The translations under genes were made by a program, and so were the position numbers. 64,000 nucleotides of DNA, taken from positions 1 to 64,000 of the forward strand of contig JAEUJQ010000030.1 of the NCBI GenBank assembly GCA_016793095.1, in the 5' to 3' direction. The stretch's first letter is position 1, and every line of letters starts with the position of its first letter. Of this stretch, positions 10,409-17,820 are shown one piece after another. The notes under the pieces were generated by a model that was given only the letters and a program-made list of their open reading frames with translations, was not told the origin of the DNA and searched no databases. This stretch comes from Myxococcaceae bacterium. GTDB lineage: Bacteria > Myxococcota > Myxococcia > Myxococcales > Myxococcaceae.

Positions 10409-11131
10409 TCAGCGGTGGCAGCCGGAGCACCCGGCCGTCGCGTAGGTGAGCAGCTCGCCGTTGGGCCCGCGCTTCGCGGCGCCCGAGAGGCTGCCCGGCG
10501 GGTTCAACGTGGCGGCGATGCGGGTGGCTTTCTCGGCCCAGCCGAGGTCCGGCTTCCAGCCCATCGCGGTGAGCGCCTCGACGGGGCGCAGGTTCGGCGC
10601 GGGGTCGGAGTGGCAGTCGAGGCACCAGGCCATCGAGAGCGGCTGCGTCTGCCTGACGACCTCCATGGTGTCGATGCGCCCGTGGCAGGTCTCGCAGCCG
10701 ACCGCGGCGCGGTTCTCGCCGACGCCGACGCCCATGTGGGCCGAGTGGTTGAAGTAGGCGAAGTCGGGCGTCTTGTGAATGCGCACCCACTCCACCGACT
10801 TGCCGCTCTGCCACGAGTCGCGCAGCGGCTTGAGCTTCTCGGAGTCCTTCTTCACCTGGGAGTGGCAGTTCATGCACGTCTGCGTCGGAGGTACGCCGGC
10901 GTGCGGCCCGCGCTCGACGTAGGAGTGGCAGTACCGGCAGTCGATCTGCATGTCGCCCGCGTGCAGCTTGTGGCTGTACTCGATGGGCTGCGACGGCTTG
11001 TAGCCGACGTCGGTGTGCCACGGAGACGCCCACCAGTAGAGGGCAAACGTCACGGCGCCACCGCCAACCACCGTGCCGAACAGCGCCAGGCCGGGAGTCT
11101 GGTTCCACCACTTCGGGAAGATCTGAGCCAT
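10409..11131 (-). CDS. actA: Alternative complex III pentaheme cytochrome c subunit ActA
   Basis: A 240-residue protein with one N-terminal membrane anchor (about residues 14-34) and five CXXCH heme sites: CRYCH, CMNCH, CETCH, CLDCH and CSGCH, the last at the extreme C-terminus. Five hemes, the length and the first position in the operon match ActA. It accepts electrons from ActB on the periplasmic side. A GAGG sequence lies upstream of the ATG with a C-rich spacer, and a candidate promoter lies 30-58 bp upstream. It heads actABCDEF. Confidence 0.95.
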   Translation of the reverse strand: MAQIFPKWWNQTPGLALFGTVVGGGAVTFALYWWASPWHTDVGYKPSQPIEYSHKLHAGDMQIDCRYCHSYVERGPHAGVPPTQTCMNCHSQVKKDSEKLKPLRDSWQSGKSVEWVRIHKTPDFAYFNHSAHMGVGVGENRAAVGCETCHGRIDTMEVVRQTQPLSMAWCLDCHSDPAPNLRPVEALTAMGWKPDLGWAEKATRIAATLNPPGSLSGAAKRGPNGELLTYATAGCSGCHR

Positions 11132-11524
11132 TGTCGGGGGGACCTCGCGAGAGCGTGCCGCGTGTAGCGGTAACGGGCCGGAGCCTCAAGAAAGAAACCG
11201 AACCCGCCCTCGGCGAGAGCGATCGCGATCAAGCCTGCTGCAAGCCATTCGTTTCACTTCGAACACGAGCGATCTCCACGTGCTGTCGCGCTCGCGAAGA
11301 CGCCTCGCGCCCACGTGCGATGAGGCCCGCGGCAACGACGCGAGAAGCAGCGCTCATCGCCATGCGCCGCGCTGCGGTCGGCGAGGCCGGCGGGCACCGG
11401 GCCCGACGAGGTGCGGAGCCTTCGTCAGGTGTGCCAGTGCTGACTCCTGGGCGCGCTCGCCCTGGCCCGACGGGCATGAGGCCGCCCGCGAGCCGCTTCG
11501 CCAGCGCTGAGCGGCGCGCTTCGC
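11132..11524. other. Intergenic region separating the oxidase cluster from the act operon
   Basis: This 393-bp stretch separates the Sco-like gene's 3' end from actA. It contains the candidate actA promoter near 11161-11189 and a perfect 10-bp palindrome GATCGCGATC at 11221-11230. Short open frames on both strands lack starts with ribosome sites and are Arg/Ala-rich in the manner of out-of-frame GC-rich DNA. I see no gene here. Its size suggests that the act genes can be transcribed on their own. Confidence 0.5.
11161..11189 (-). promoter_or_regulatory. Predicted housekeeping promoter of the act operon
   Basis: On the minus strand, TTGAGG (11189-11184) is followed after exactly 17 bp by TACACG (11166-11161). 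This resembles the -35 and -10 boxes with ideal spacing. Transcription would start near 11154, giving a leader of about 23 nt that contains GAGG before the actA ATG. The match is partial (4/6 and 3/6), so this is a prediction only. Confidence 0.4.
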
Positions 11525-12160
11525 TCAGGGGTCGGGGCCGTGCTTCGCGAGCAGCCGCGCGGCGTTGATGGCGTTCCCGCGTCCCGCCTGGTCGGCGCGC
11601 CAGAAGTCGCGCACCATGCCGCGCTGGTCCACGAGGGCGAACGCCGGCAGGGCGATCTGCTCCGGCACGGTGGACCCGGCGTCGAAGCCGCCGCGAAGCG
11701 CCCACGCGGCGTGGAAGGCGCCGAGCACCGGCGCGAGCCTCTCATCCGGACCCGTCACGAGCTGCCAACGGCCCATCGCCATCGCCTTCAGCGCCGGCGC
11801 GGTCTCGGCCTTCACGACGGACACGAACTGAATCGCGTTGTCGAGGTCGTCGGTGTGGTCGAGGCCACGCCCGAACGCGCGCTGGCCTTCCATGCACCGG
11901 TCGTCACACGGCGCGGGGACGAACGAGAAGAGCACCACCCTGCCCGCGAGCTCCGCCGAGCCGAACGCGCGGCCGTCGTCCACCGTCGAGAGCGACCACT
12001 GCCCCAGCGCGGCGATGGGTGGCGGCGCCTTGAGGAAGCGCTTCTGCAGGAAGGGCAGCGCGGTGAGGAAGATGACGCCGACGACGAAGGCGACGACGTA
12101 CGGGTTGAGCCACTTCGGGCCCAGCGACGTCGGCTGCTCTGGCTGGACCTCAGTCGTCAC
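11525..12160 (-). CDS. Sco/SenC-like membrane-anchored thioredoxin-fold protein
   Basis: A 211-residue protein with one N-terminal transmembrane helix (about 20-37) and a thioredoxin-like domain carrying CDDRC (C85, C89), the CxxxC copper/redox motif of Sco proteins. Sco proteins deliver copper to the CuA site of cytochrome oxidase or keep it reduced. The conserved distal His that completes the Sco copper site is not visible where expected (LVDQRGMVRDFW instead), so it may act only as a thiol reductant; that is inference. The GTG start at 12160 overlaps the preceding gene by 11 bp. It is the last gene of the oxidase cluster. Confidence 0.82.
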   Translation of the reverse strand: MTTEVQPEQPTSLGPKWLNPYVVAFVVGVIFLTALPFLQKRFLKAPPPIAALGQWSLSTVDDGRAFGSAELAGRVVLFSFVPAPCDDRCMEGQRAFGRGLDHTDDLDNAIQFVSVVKAETAPALKAMAMGRWQLVTGPDERLAPVLGAFHAAWALRGGFDAGSTVPEQIALPAFALVDQRGMVRDFWRADQAGRGNAINAARLLAKHGPDP

Positions 12161-12554
12161 CTTTCTTGCCCTTGCCCTTCTTCTTCCCGCGCCCGCGCTC
12201 GCGGTCGTCGTCGTCGCGCTCCGCGTCCTTCACCGCCTTCTTCCACTTGCGGTACTGGCCGGGCGCGAGCCTCACCAGCGTCACCGGCACTCCCCGCTCT
12301 TCCACGACGACCCAGCCGCCCCGGTGCGTCTTCGTACGAAACCAGCGGTCATCGCGGCGGCACCAGTACCAGCCATCGACGAAGAAGACCTCGTCGTCAT
12401 ACTCGGGCACCACCTGCACGCCCGGCTGCACCACCACCAGCGGCGGCGGCGCCTCGAAGACGATGGTGGGCAGGGCGACGTCGATCTTCACCTGCACCTG
12501 CGCCAGGCTCGTCGTTGCGGCGAGCACTCCGAGGGTCACCAGGCTCCGCTTCAT
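12150..12554 (-). CDS. Small exported protein with acidic/basic tail, YXWXY-like
   Basis: A 134-residue protein with a cleavable signal peptide (MKRSLVTLGVLAATTSLAQ). A Val/Pro-rich stretch follows, then an aromatic core FFVDGWYWCRRDDRWFRT that recalls the YXWGXW family of exported proteins, and a highly charged Asp/Arg/Gly/Lys tail. The function is not known. It sits between oxidase genes and the Sco-like gene and overlaps the latter by 11 bp, so a role in oxidase or metal-centre assembly is possible but unproven. Confidence 0.72.
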   Translation of the reverse strand: MKRSLVTLGVLAATTSLAQVQVKIDVALPTIVFEAPPPLVVVQPGVQVVPEYDDEVFFVDGWYWCRRDDRWFRTKTHRGGWVVVEERGVPVTLVRLAPGQYRKWKKAVKDAERDDDDRERGRGKKKGKGKKGDD

Positions 12555-12572
12555 GCTCGTCCTCTTTCTCCG

Positions 12573-12785
12573 TCAGGGCTGCTCGGGGGTCGCGCTGCGC
12601 TCGACGCCGGTGTGCTGCGCGTCTTCGGCGTCGCGCTGCTTCGACGCCCGATAGAGCCAGAAGGCCACGCTGCCGATCATCGCCAGCGGCAGGAGCGACA
12701 CGACGCCCGTCATCGCCAGGTAGGCCCACTCGGTGCCTTCCTGGCCGGCGCCGCACACGGAGCAGGCGAGCACGAGCGCGTTCAT
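12573..12785 (-). CDS. 70-residue membrane protein of the oxidase cluster
   Basis: Starts with MNALVLACSVCGAGQEGTEW. A short hydrophobic stretch ends in CSVCGAG, followed by one clear transmembrane helix (about 23-44) and a charged cytoplasmic tail. Its ATG shares one base with the stop of the second subunit III gene (TGATG), so translation is coupled. The CSVC pair could bind metal or a thiol partner. No named family is recognised. Location and coupling suggest an accessory or assembly factor of the oxidase. Confidence 0.75.
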   Translation of the reverse strand: MNALVLACSVCGAGQEGTEWAYLAMTGVVSLLPLAMIGSVAFWLYRASKQRDAEDAQHTGVERSATPEQP

Positions 12786-13387
12786 CAGAAGTACACCCGG
12801 GCGTAGATGACCGGCCACATGAGGACGACGAAGTACCAGAAGACCTGGGCTCCGAAGAAGAGGCCCCCCTTCAGCGCCCCGCGGAAGAGCTGCGCGACCA
12901 CCAGCCCCAGGACCACCAGCGCACCGATGGCGTGTACGCCGTGCATGCCGACGATGAGGTAGAAGAACGCGCCCAGGCGGCTCGACGTCAAGGTGAGCCC
13001 ACCTGACAGCAGCTGCGCCCACTCCCGGCCCTGGAGCGCGACGAAGGCCGCGCCGAGCAGCCACGAGGCCAGCACCGCCCACTTCGACGAGCCCTTCTTC
13101 CTGGCGTGCAGCAGCTGCCCCACGAGCAGGAGGGCTCCGGAGCTCAGCAGGGCGAGGGTGTTGTAGAGCGTCGCGTCCTTCGGGAGCGTCGGCTGGCCCG
13201 GCACCGGCCACGTCCCCGCGGGCGCACCCGAGCGGCTGATGGTGAACGCGCTGATCAAGCCGACGAAGAACATCACCTCGGCGACGACGAAGATGAGCGT
13301 CCCCAGCACCGCGCTGGGCACGACGGGACGGTTCGGGCGCGGCGCGGTCATCGCGGGTGGAATAACGCCTGCGTCTGCGAGCGCCAT
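12785..13387 (-). CDS. Cytochrome c oxidase subunit III-like protein (second copy)
   Basis: A 200-residue protein with five hydrophobic helices. It shows the subunit III hallmarks ALQGREW in the middle and MHGVHAIGALVV before the last helices. It is a second CoxC/heme-copper oxidase III-type gene next to the first (13873-14445), which it resembles only modestly. Subunit III stabilises subunit I and proton uptake. The duplication may mean a seven-helix subunit III split over two genes, or an extra subunit. It lies 14 bp after the subunit IV gene. Confidence 0.87.
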   Translation of the reverse strand: MALADAGVIPPAMTAPRPNRPVVPSAVLGTLIFVVAEVMFFVGLISAFTISRSGAPAGTWPVPGQPTLPKDATLYNTLALLSSGALLLVGQLLHARKKGSSKWAVLASWLLGAAFVALQGREWAQLLSGGLTLTSSRLGAFFYLIVGMHGVHAIGALVVLGLVVAQLFRGALKGGLFFGAQVFWYFVVLMWPVIYARVYF

Positions 13388-13401
13388 GGCCGCCTCGGTC
13401 G

Positions 13402-13863
13402 TCAGTGCGCGGGCGCGGGCTCGGCCGGCTTCTCGCCCGCCTTGTGCTCGCCGCCGTGCGCGTCGTGACCACCGCCGGCCTTGAGGCCTTCCTCGACGGT
13501 CTTCTTCGCGGCGACGTTCGACCAGCGGTGGCCGTCGTGACGGAGCACGTCAGGGCCGACGCCGCCCACCATCAGCACCATGAGGGCCACCATGGTGATG
13601 AGGAGATAGGCGACGTACTTCTTCTCGACGCCGATGTGCATGAAGTTCTTGAGCACCAGGTACGCCTTCACGATGGCGATGCCGAAGGCGGTGATGAGCG
13701 TCACCACGCGAATGCCGAGCTCGGGGCCGATGACGGACACCACGAGCAGCACGAGCAGGATGCCCCAGATCCTGATGTAGAACTTGTCGTCGTGGGCCGC
13801 GTGGCCGTGCGCGTTCGACGGCTCGGCGCCGGGCGCCGCGGGAGCGTGTGCGTTGTCAGACAT
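13402..13863 (-). CDS. Cytochrome c oxidase subunit IV-like protein
   Basis: A 153-residue protein with three hydrophobic helices (about 30-47, 52-72 and 84-103), the layout of prokaryotic subunit IV (CtaF/CyoD-like; KAYLVLKNFMHI is typical). Both ends are histidine-rich (SNAHGHAAHDDK at the start, GGGHDAHGGEHKAGEKP at the end), like the N-terminus of subunit I and the C-terminus of ActC. It lies 9 bp after the first subunit III gene, in the oxidase operon. Confidence 0.87.
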   Translation of the reverse strand: MSDNAHAPAAPGAEPSNAHGHAAHDDKFYIRIWGILLVLLVVSVIGPELGIRVVTLITAFGIAIVKAYLVLKNFMHIGVEKKYVAYLLITMVALMVLMVGGVGPDVLRHDGHRWSNVAAKKTVEEGLKAGGGHDAHGGEHKAGEKPAEPAPAH

Positions 13864-13872
13864 GGGCGCGCC

Positions 13873-14445
13873 TCACTTCGCGATGTAGAGGAGAGGGAAG
13901 AGGAAGATCCACACCAGGTCGACGAAGTGCCAGTAGAGGCCGGCGTTCTCGACCCGCTGCAGCTCCTTGTTCTTCGCGGCGTCGGCGGCGACGAACATCA
14001 TCACGATCATGCCCGCGATGACGTGCAGGCCGTGGAGCCCGGCGGCCGTGTAGTAGAACGACCAGAACGTGTTCGAGGTGATGGTGTAGCCGTGCTGGAT
14101 CTCGTTGGTCCACTCGAAGCTCTTCACCACGAGGAACACCGCGCCGCCGCCGATGGTGGCCCACAGCAGCTTCGCGGCGCGCTTGCCGTCACCCCGGCTC
14201 GCCGCGTTGTGCGCGAGCACCGCCGACAGCGACGAGGTGAGCAGCACGAACGTGTTGAAGGCGCCGGCCCAGGTGTTCGTGTGCACCGACTGGTTGGCCC
14301 ACTCGGGGTGCCCGAGGCGGTGCATGATGTAGCTGCCCAGCACGCCGCCGAAGATGACGATTTCGGAGGCGATCAGCCACCAGACGGCGAGACGCCCGGT
14401 GGGCATCCCGGTGACTTCGCGGGTCGTTGCGATCGGTCGAATCAC
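13873..14445 (-). CDS. ctaE: Cytochrome c oxidase subunit III
   Basis: A 190-residue five-helix subunit III. It shows FEWTNEIQHG (the conserved Glu-containing helix), YYTAAGLHGLHVIAG, and the C-terminal YWHFVDLVWIFLFPLLYI typical of the family. It lacks the first two helices of the long, seven-helix form, as is common in bacterial oxidases with separate genes. A GTG at 14445 is the assigned start; an ATG at 14406 is possible. It lies 13 bp after subunit I. Confidence 0.92.
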   Translation of the reverse strand: MIRPIATTREVTGMPTGRLAVWWLIASEIVIFGGVLGSYIMHRLGHPEWANQSVHTNTWAGAFNTFVLLTSSLSAVLAHNAASRGDGKRAAKLLWATIGGGAVFLVVKSFEWTNEIQHGYTITSNTFWSFYYTAAGLHGLHVIAGMIVMMFVAADAAKNKELQRVENAGLYWHFVDLVWIFLFPLLYIAK

Positions 14446-14458
14446 AGGTCGCTCGTTT

Positions 14459-16180
14459 TCAGGACTTCGTGGGCTCAGGCTCGGTCTGCGGCCACCAGTC
14501 GGCCTGGCGGTCGGGGTGGCTGTACTCGTAGGGGCCCCGGTAGACGTTCGGCAGGCCCTGCGGGAAGTTGCCGTGCGGCGGCGGCGACGGCGCCTGCCAC
14601 TCGAGCGTGTTCGCCTCCCACGGGTTCGCCGGCGCCTTCGCGCCCTTGAACAGCGAGTAGAAGAAGTTCACCAGGAACACGACCTGGAACGCGAGGAGCA
14701 CGAGCAGCGCGAGGGTCGCGAGAATGCGCATGTCCTGCATGCCGGCCTTCATCAGGTCGGGGAAGTGCCGGTAGTCGTAGATGCGGCGGTGGTCACCGCG
14801 CGCCCCGAGGAAGAAGAGCGGGATGAAGATGAAGTTGAACGAGATGATGGTGCCCCAGAAGTGCACCTTGCCCCACGTCTCGTTCATCATCTTCCCGAAC
14901 ATCTTCGGGAACCAGTACGTGATGGCCGCGAACGACCCGATGAAGGCGATCGGGAAGAACGTGTAGTGGAAGTGGGCGATCACGAAGTACGTGTCGTGGA
15001 AGTAGATGTCCGAGCCCGACGCGCCGAGGAAGATGCCCGTCACGCCGCCCAGCAGGAACTCGGCGATGAACGAGAGCGCCCACAGCATCGGCGTCGTGAG
15101 GCGAATCGAGCCGCCGTACAGCGTGCCGATGTAGACGAACACCATCTCGGCGACGGGGATCGAGATGAGCAGCGTCGTGACGCTGAACACGTTCGCCATG
15201 CGCGGGTCGATGCCGGCGATGAACTGGTGGTGCGCCCACACGAAGAACGACAGCACGCCGGTGCCGATGGCCGTGTAGAGCACCGTCTTGTAGGCGAAGA
15301 GCTTCTTGCGCGAGAAGACGGTGATGATCTCGGCCACGATGCCCATCGCCGGCAGCAGCACCACGTAGACCTCGGGGTGCCCGAAGAACCAGAACAGGTG
15401 CTGCCACAGCACCGGGTCCCCGCCCTTCGCCGGGTCGAAGAAGCCCGTGCCGATCTGCTGGTCGAACAGCAGCATGACGGCGCCTGCGATGAGCGGGCCC
15501 ACCGACGCCATGAAGAGGATCGACGCGATGATGATCATCCACACCACGATGGGCACGTCGAACATCTTCATGCCCGGCGCGCGGGAGTTCATCACCGTGG
15601 TGACGAAGTTGATGCCGCCGAGGAGGAAGGCGGCGAACTCGAGCGCGACCGCCAGCAGCCACATCGACGACCCCAGGCCGGTGAGGCTGTACTCCGCCTT
15701 CGCCGACAGCGGCGGGTACGACGTCCACGCGCCGCCGAACGCGCCGCCGGGCACGTAGAACGAGGCGATGAGCACGATCGAGCTGATGAGGAACAGCTGG
15801 TACGAGAGGCGGTTGAGCCGCGGGAACACCATGTCGTCGCAGCCGATCATGAGCGGGATGAGGTAGTTCCCGAGCGCGGCGATCAGCACCGGCATCGCGA
15901 CCCAGAAGATCATCACCGAGCCGTGCGTGGTGACGAGCGCGTTGTAGTCGGTCGCCGTCACGCGGCCGTAGCCCGGCACCGACATGCCTGGAAACGCGAG
16001 CTGCATGCGGAAGGCGTACACGGTGAAGCCACCGATGAGCGCCATCGCCATGCCGGTGAACAGGTACTGCATGGCGATCATCTTGTGGTCGGTGGACCAG
16101 AGGTACTTCTTGATGAAGCCCTCGTCGTGGTGCGCGTGCCCGTGGGCGTGGTCCTGCTCGGCGTGAGCCGCGGTGCTCAT
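14459..16180 (-). CDS. ctaD: Cytochrome c oxidase subunit I (A-type heme-copper oxidase)
   Basis: A 573-residue, twelve-helix catalytic subunit that reduces oxygen to water and pumps protons. Visible sites are the low-spin heme ligand H86, CDDMVFPRLN (115-123, D-channel entry), HPEVY (268-272, with the E and the cross-linked Tyr), HH (317-318, CuB) and HDTYFVIAHFH (395-405, heme ligands). At the K-channel position, where A1 enzymes have PTGIK, it reads PVAEM (342-346), so the canonical Lys and Thr are absent. The N-terminus is His-rich (HAHGHAHHDE). The ATG overlaps the subunit II stop (ATGA). Confidence 0.96.
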   Translation of the reverse strand: MSTAAHAEQDHAHGHAHHDEGFIKKYLWSTDHKMIAMQYLFTGMAMALIGGFTVYAFRMQLAFPGMSVPGYGRVTATDYNALVTTHGSVMIFWVAMPVLIAALGNYLIPLMIGCDDMVFPRLNRLSYQLFLISSIVLIASFYVPGGAFGGAWTSYPPLSAKAEYSLTGLGSSMWLLAVALEFAAFLLGGINFVTTVMNSRAPGMKMFDVPIVVWMIIIASILFMASVGPLIAGAVMLLFDQQIGTGFFDPAKGGDPVLWQHLFWFFGHPEVYVVLLPAMGIVAEIITVFSRKKLFAYKTVLYTAIGTGVLSFFVWAHHQFIAGIDPRMANVFSVTTLLISIPVAEMVFVYIGTLYGGSIRLTTPMLWALSFIAEFLLGGVTGIFLGASGSDIYFHDTYFVIAHFHYTFFPIAFIGSFAAITYWFPKMFGKMMNETWGKVHFWGTIISFNFIFIPLFFLGARGDHRRIYDYRHFPDLMKAGMQDMRILATLALLVLLAFQVVFLVNFFYSLFKGAKAPANPWEANTLEWQAPSPPPHGNFPQGLPNVYRGPYEYSHPDRQADWWPQTEPEPTKS

Positions 16181-16896
16181 GGCATTCCTCCTGCGCTGGT
16201 CGGCGGCGTCGTCGGGGCGACCTCGGCCAGCTTGGGCGCGTTGGTCGTGTTCCAGACGCGGTGCTGGGCCTCGTTCTCGATGATGATGCGCGCGGGCATG
16301 ATGCCGTGGCCGATGCCGCAGATCTCAGTGCACTGAATGTCGTACTGGCCGGTCTGCGTGGCCTTGAACCAGCCCTTGATGATGCGCCCGGGGATCGCGT
16401 CCTGCTTGAGGCGGAAAACGGGCACCGAGAAGCTGTGCAGCACGTCGCGGCTGGTCAGCTCGAAGTGGTACGTCTTGTTCTCCTGCACGTGCAGCTCGTC
16501 CACCATCTGAATGTCGTCAGGCGTGTCGAGCTTGTTGTCGGGGCCGGGGTGCACGAACGTCCACGCCCACTGCTGCGCGATGACCCGCACCGTGCTGTCG
16601 GGCTCGGGCAGGTTGATCTTCACGTCGTGCCACACCTTGATGGCCATGATGATGATGGCCACGTCGAAGACGAGCGTCGCGTAGTGGGGAATCGTCACCC
16701 ACTTCTTCTCGTGCGGCTTCTCGCCCGAGATGTACTGGGCCTTCACGCCGGGCTTCGCGCGGAACTTGAGGATGAGCCAGAAGAAGACGACCTCGGCGAG
16801 GATGAACCAGAAGCCGACGCTGGCGAGGATGACGAGGATGACGTTGTCGATGTCGCCGGAGAACGTCGAGGCGGAGTCTACGTAGTGCTCGATCAC
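16177..16896 (-). CDS. ctaC: Cytochrome c oxidase subunit II (CuA)
   Basis: A 239-residue protein with two N-terminal helices (about 17-42 and 66-88) and a periplasmic cupredoxin domain. The complete CuA site is present: a His in VLHSFSVPVFRLKQDAIPG, and CTEICGIGHGIM with two Cys, Glu, His and Met. There is no C-terminal cytochrome c domain, so it is not a caa3 type; separate cytochromes upstream and on ActE probably feed it. The GTG start has AGGAG 8 bases upstream. It overlaps subunit I by 4 bp. Confidence 0.94.
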   Translation of the reverse strand: MIEHYVDSASTFSGDIDNVILVILASVGFWFILAEVVFFWLILKFRAKPGVKAQYISGEKPHEKKWVTIPHYATLVFDVAIIIMAIKVWHDVKINLPEPDSTVRVIAQQWAWTFVHPGPDNKLDTPDDIQMVDELHVQENKTYHFELTSRDVLHSFSVPVFRLKQDAIPGRIIKGWFKATQTGQYDIQCTEICGIGHGIMPARIIIENEAQHRVWNTTNAPKLAEVAPTTPPTSAGGMP

Positions 16897-16910
16897 GTAT
16901 CGGCTCCTGT

Positions 16911-17030
16911 TCAGAGAGCGAAGAGGAAGACGGCGGCGACGTAGGCCACCACGCCGCCCACCACGAGGAAGAAGAGGGTCTGCGCCAGCTTGTCGGACGT
17001 CTGACCGGGCGTCTGCGGAGCGTCAGCCAT
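16911..17030 (-). CDS. 39-residue single-helix membrane protein of the oxidase operon
   Basis: An ATG at 17030 opens a 39-codon frame ending at TGA 16911. The peptide has a polar N-terminus (MADAPQTPGQTSDKLAQ) and then one 22-residue hydrophobic helix running to the C-terminus. It fits exactly between the cytochrome c stop (8 bp before) and the subunit II start (14 bp after). AGAGG precedes the start. Its size and place resemble the tiny accessory subunits of heme-copper oxidases. No homology was tested. Confidence 0.65.
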   Translation of the reverse strand: MADAPQTPGQTSDKLAQTLFFLVVGGVVAYVAAVFLFAL

Positions 17031-17038
17031 GGGTGCCT

Positions 17039-17677
17039 CTAGCGGGAGAAGGTGGAGATGTGCGCGACCACGTTCTTCATGGCCTGCTCATCGGCGAGGG
17101 TCATCGACATCGGGCGCATCTGGCCGCCGGTGATGTCGGCCGGGTTCGCGCCGCGGACACCCGCCTTGAACTTCTTGAGCTGGTTCACGAGGTACCAGTC
17201 GTACTGGCCCGCGAGCGGCGGCGCGTTGAGCGCCTGGTTGCCCTGGCCCTTGTCACCGTGGCAGGCGAGGCAGGTGGCGTAGGCCGCCGCGCCCGCCGAC
17301 GCGTCACCGCCCTGCACCGACGGCGCCTGCTTCACGGCCGGCAGCGTCGCCACGTACGCCGAGACGGCCTTCACCTCGGCCTCGTCCATCATCTGCCGCG
17401 ACATGGGCCGCATGCGCAGGCCCTCGAGGTCTTCGGGGTGGTTGCCCCGCGCGCCGCTGCGGTACTTCACGAGCTGCGCCTCCACGTACCAGGCGGGCAG
17501 GCCGGCGATGTTGGGCGCGGCGATGTTCGCCTGGCCGGTCCCGGTCTCGCCGTGGCACGAGGCGCAGGCGGCGAAGAGCTCTTTGCCGGGCAGCGTCTTC
17601 TTCGCGCCGTCAGGGCGAATGCAGCCCACCGTCGCCAGCGTCGCGATGGCGAGAGTCGAAGTGATGAGTCGGTGCAT
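17039..17677 (-). CDS. Diheme cytochrome c lipoprotein (c4/c553-like)
   Basis: A 212-residue exported cytochrome with CASCH (38-42) and CLACH (about 135), i.e. two class-I domains in tandem, each with a downstream MRPM(S) that supplies the axial Met. The N-terminus MHRLITSTLAIATLATVGC looks like a lipoprotein signal (Cys 19). It heads the gene block of the 39-aa protein and oxidase subunits, so it most likely carries electrons from alternative complex III to CuA. The start at 17677 is chosen because it gives the signal peptide; the longer frame does not. Confidence 0.9.
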   Translation of the reverse strand: MHRLITSTLAIATLATVGCIRPDGAKKTLPGKELFAACASCHGETGTGQANIAAPNIAGLPAWYVEAQLVKYRSGARGNHPEDLEGLRMRPMSRQMMDEAEVKAVSAYVATLPAVKQAPSVQGGDASAGAAAYATCLACHGDKGQGNQALNAPPLAGQYDWYLVNQLKKFKAGVRGANPADITGGQMRPMSMTLADEQAMKNVVAHISTFSR

Positions 17678-17820
17678 GTTCGAATGCTCCAGCGCGCAGG
17701 ACTGTCGCGGGGTGCTGCCTGGCGCGACGCCGCGATTTGTCACAGGGTTTCCGGCCTGCCAACCAAATTTCCCGTTCCGTCAGAAGCGCCGATCATCCGC
17801 CTGCGCTGCCTTGCTTCACG

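Noticed and set aside
7171-10449. 1092-codon plus-strand frame opposite actB
   Set aside because: A shadow of actB; it has no motifs, signal or ribosome site.
11229-11524. Minus-strand open frame in the gap before actA
   Set aside because: Arg/Ala-rich sequence without start signals. It overlaps the Sco-like gene in another frame and shows no domain.
16177-16896. caa3-type subunit II
   Set aside because: There is no CXXCH heme domain after the CuA site; the protein ends soon after it.
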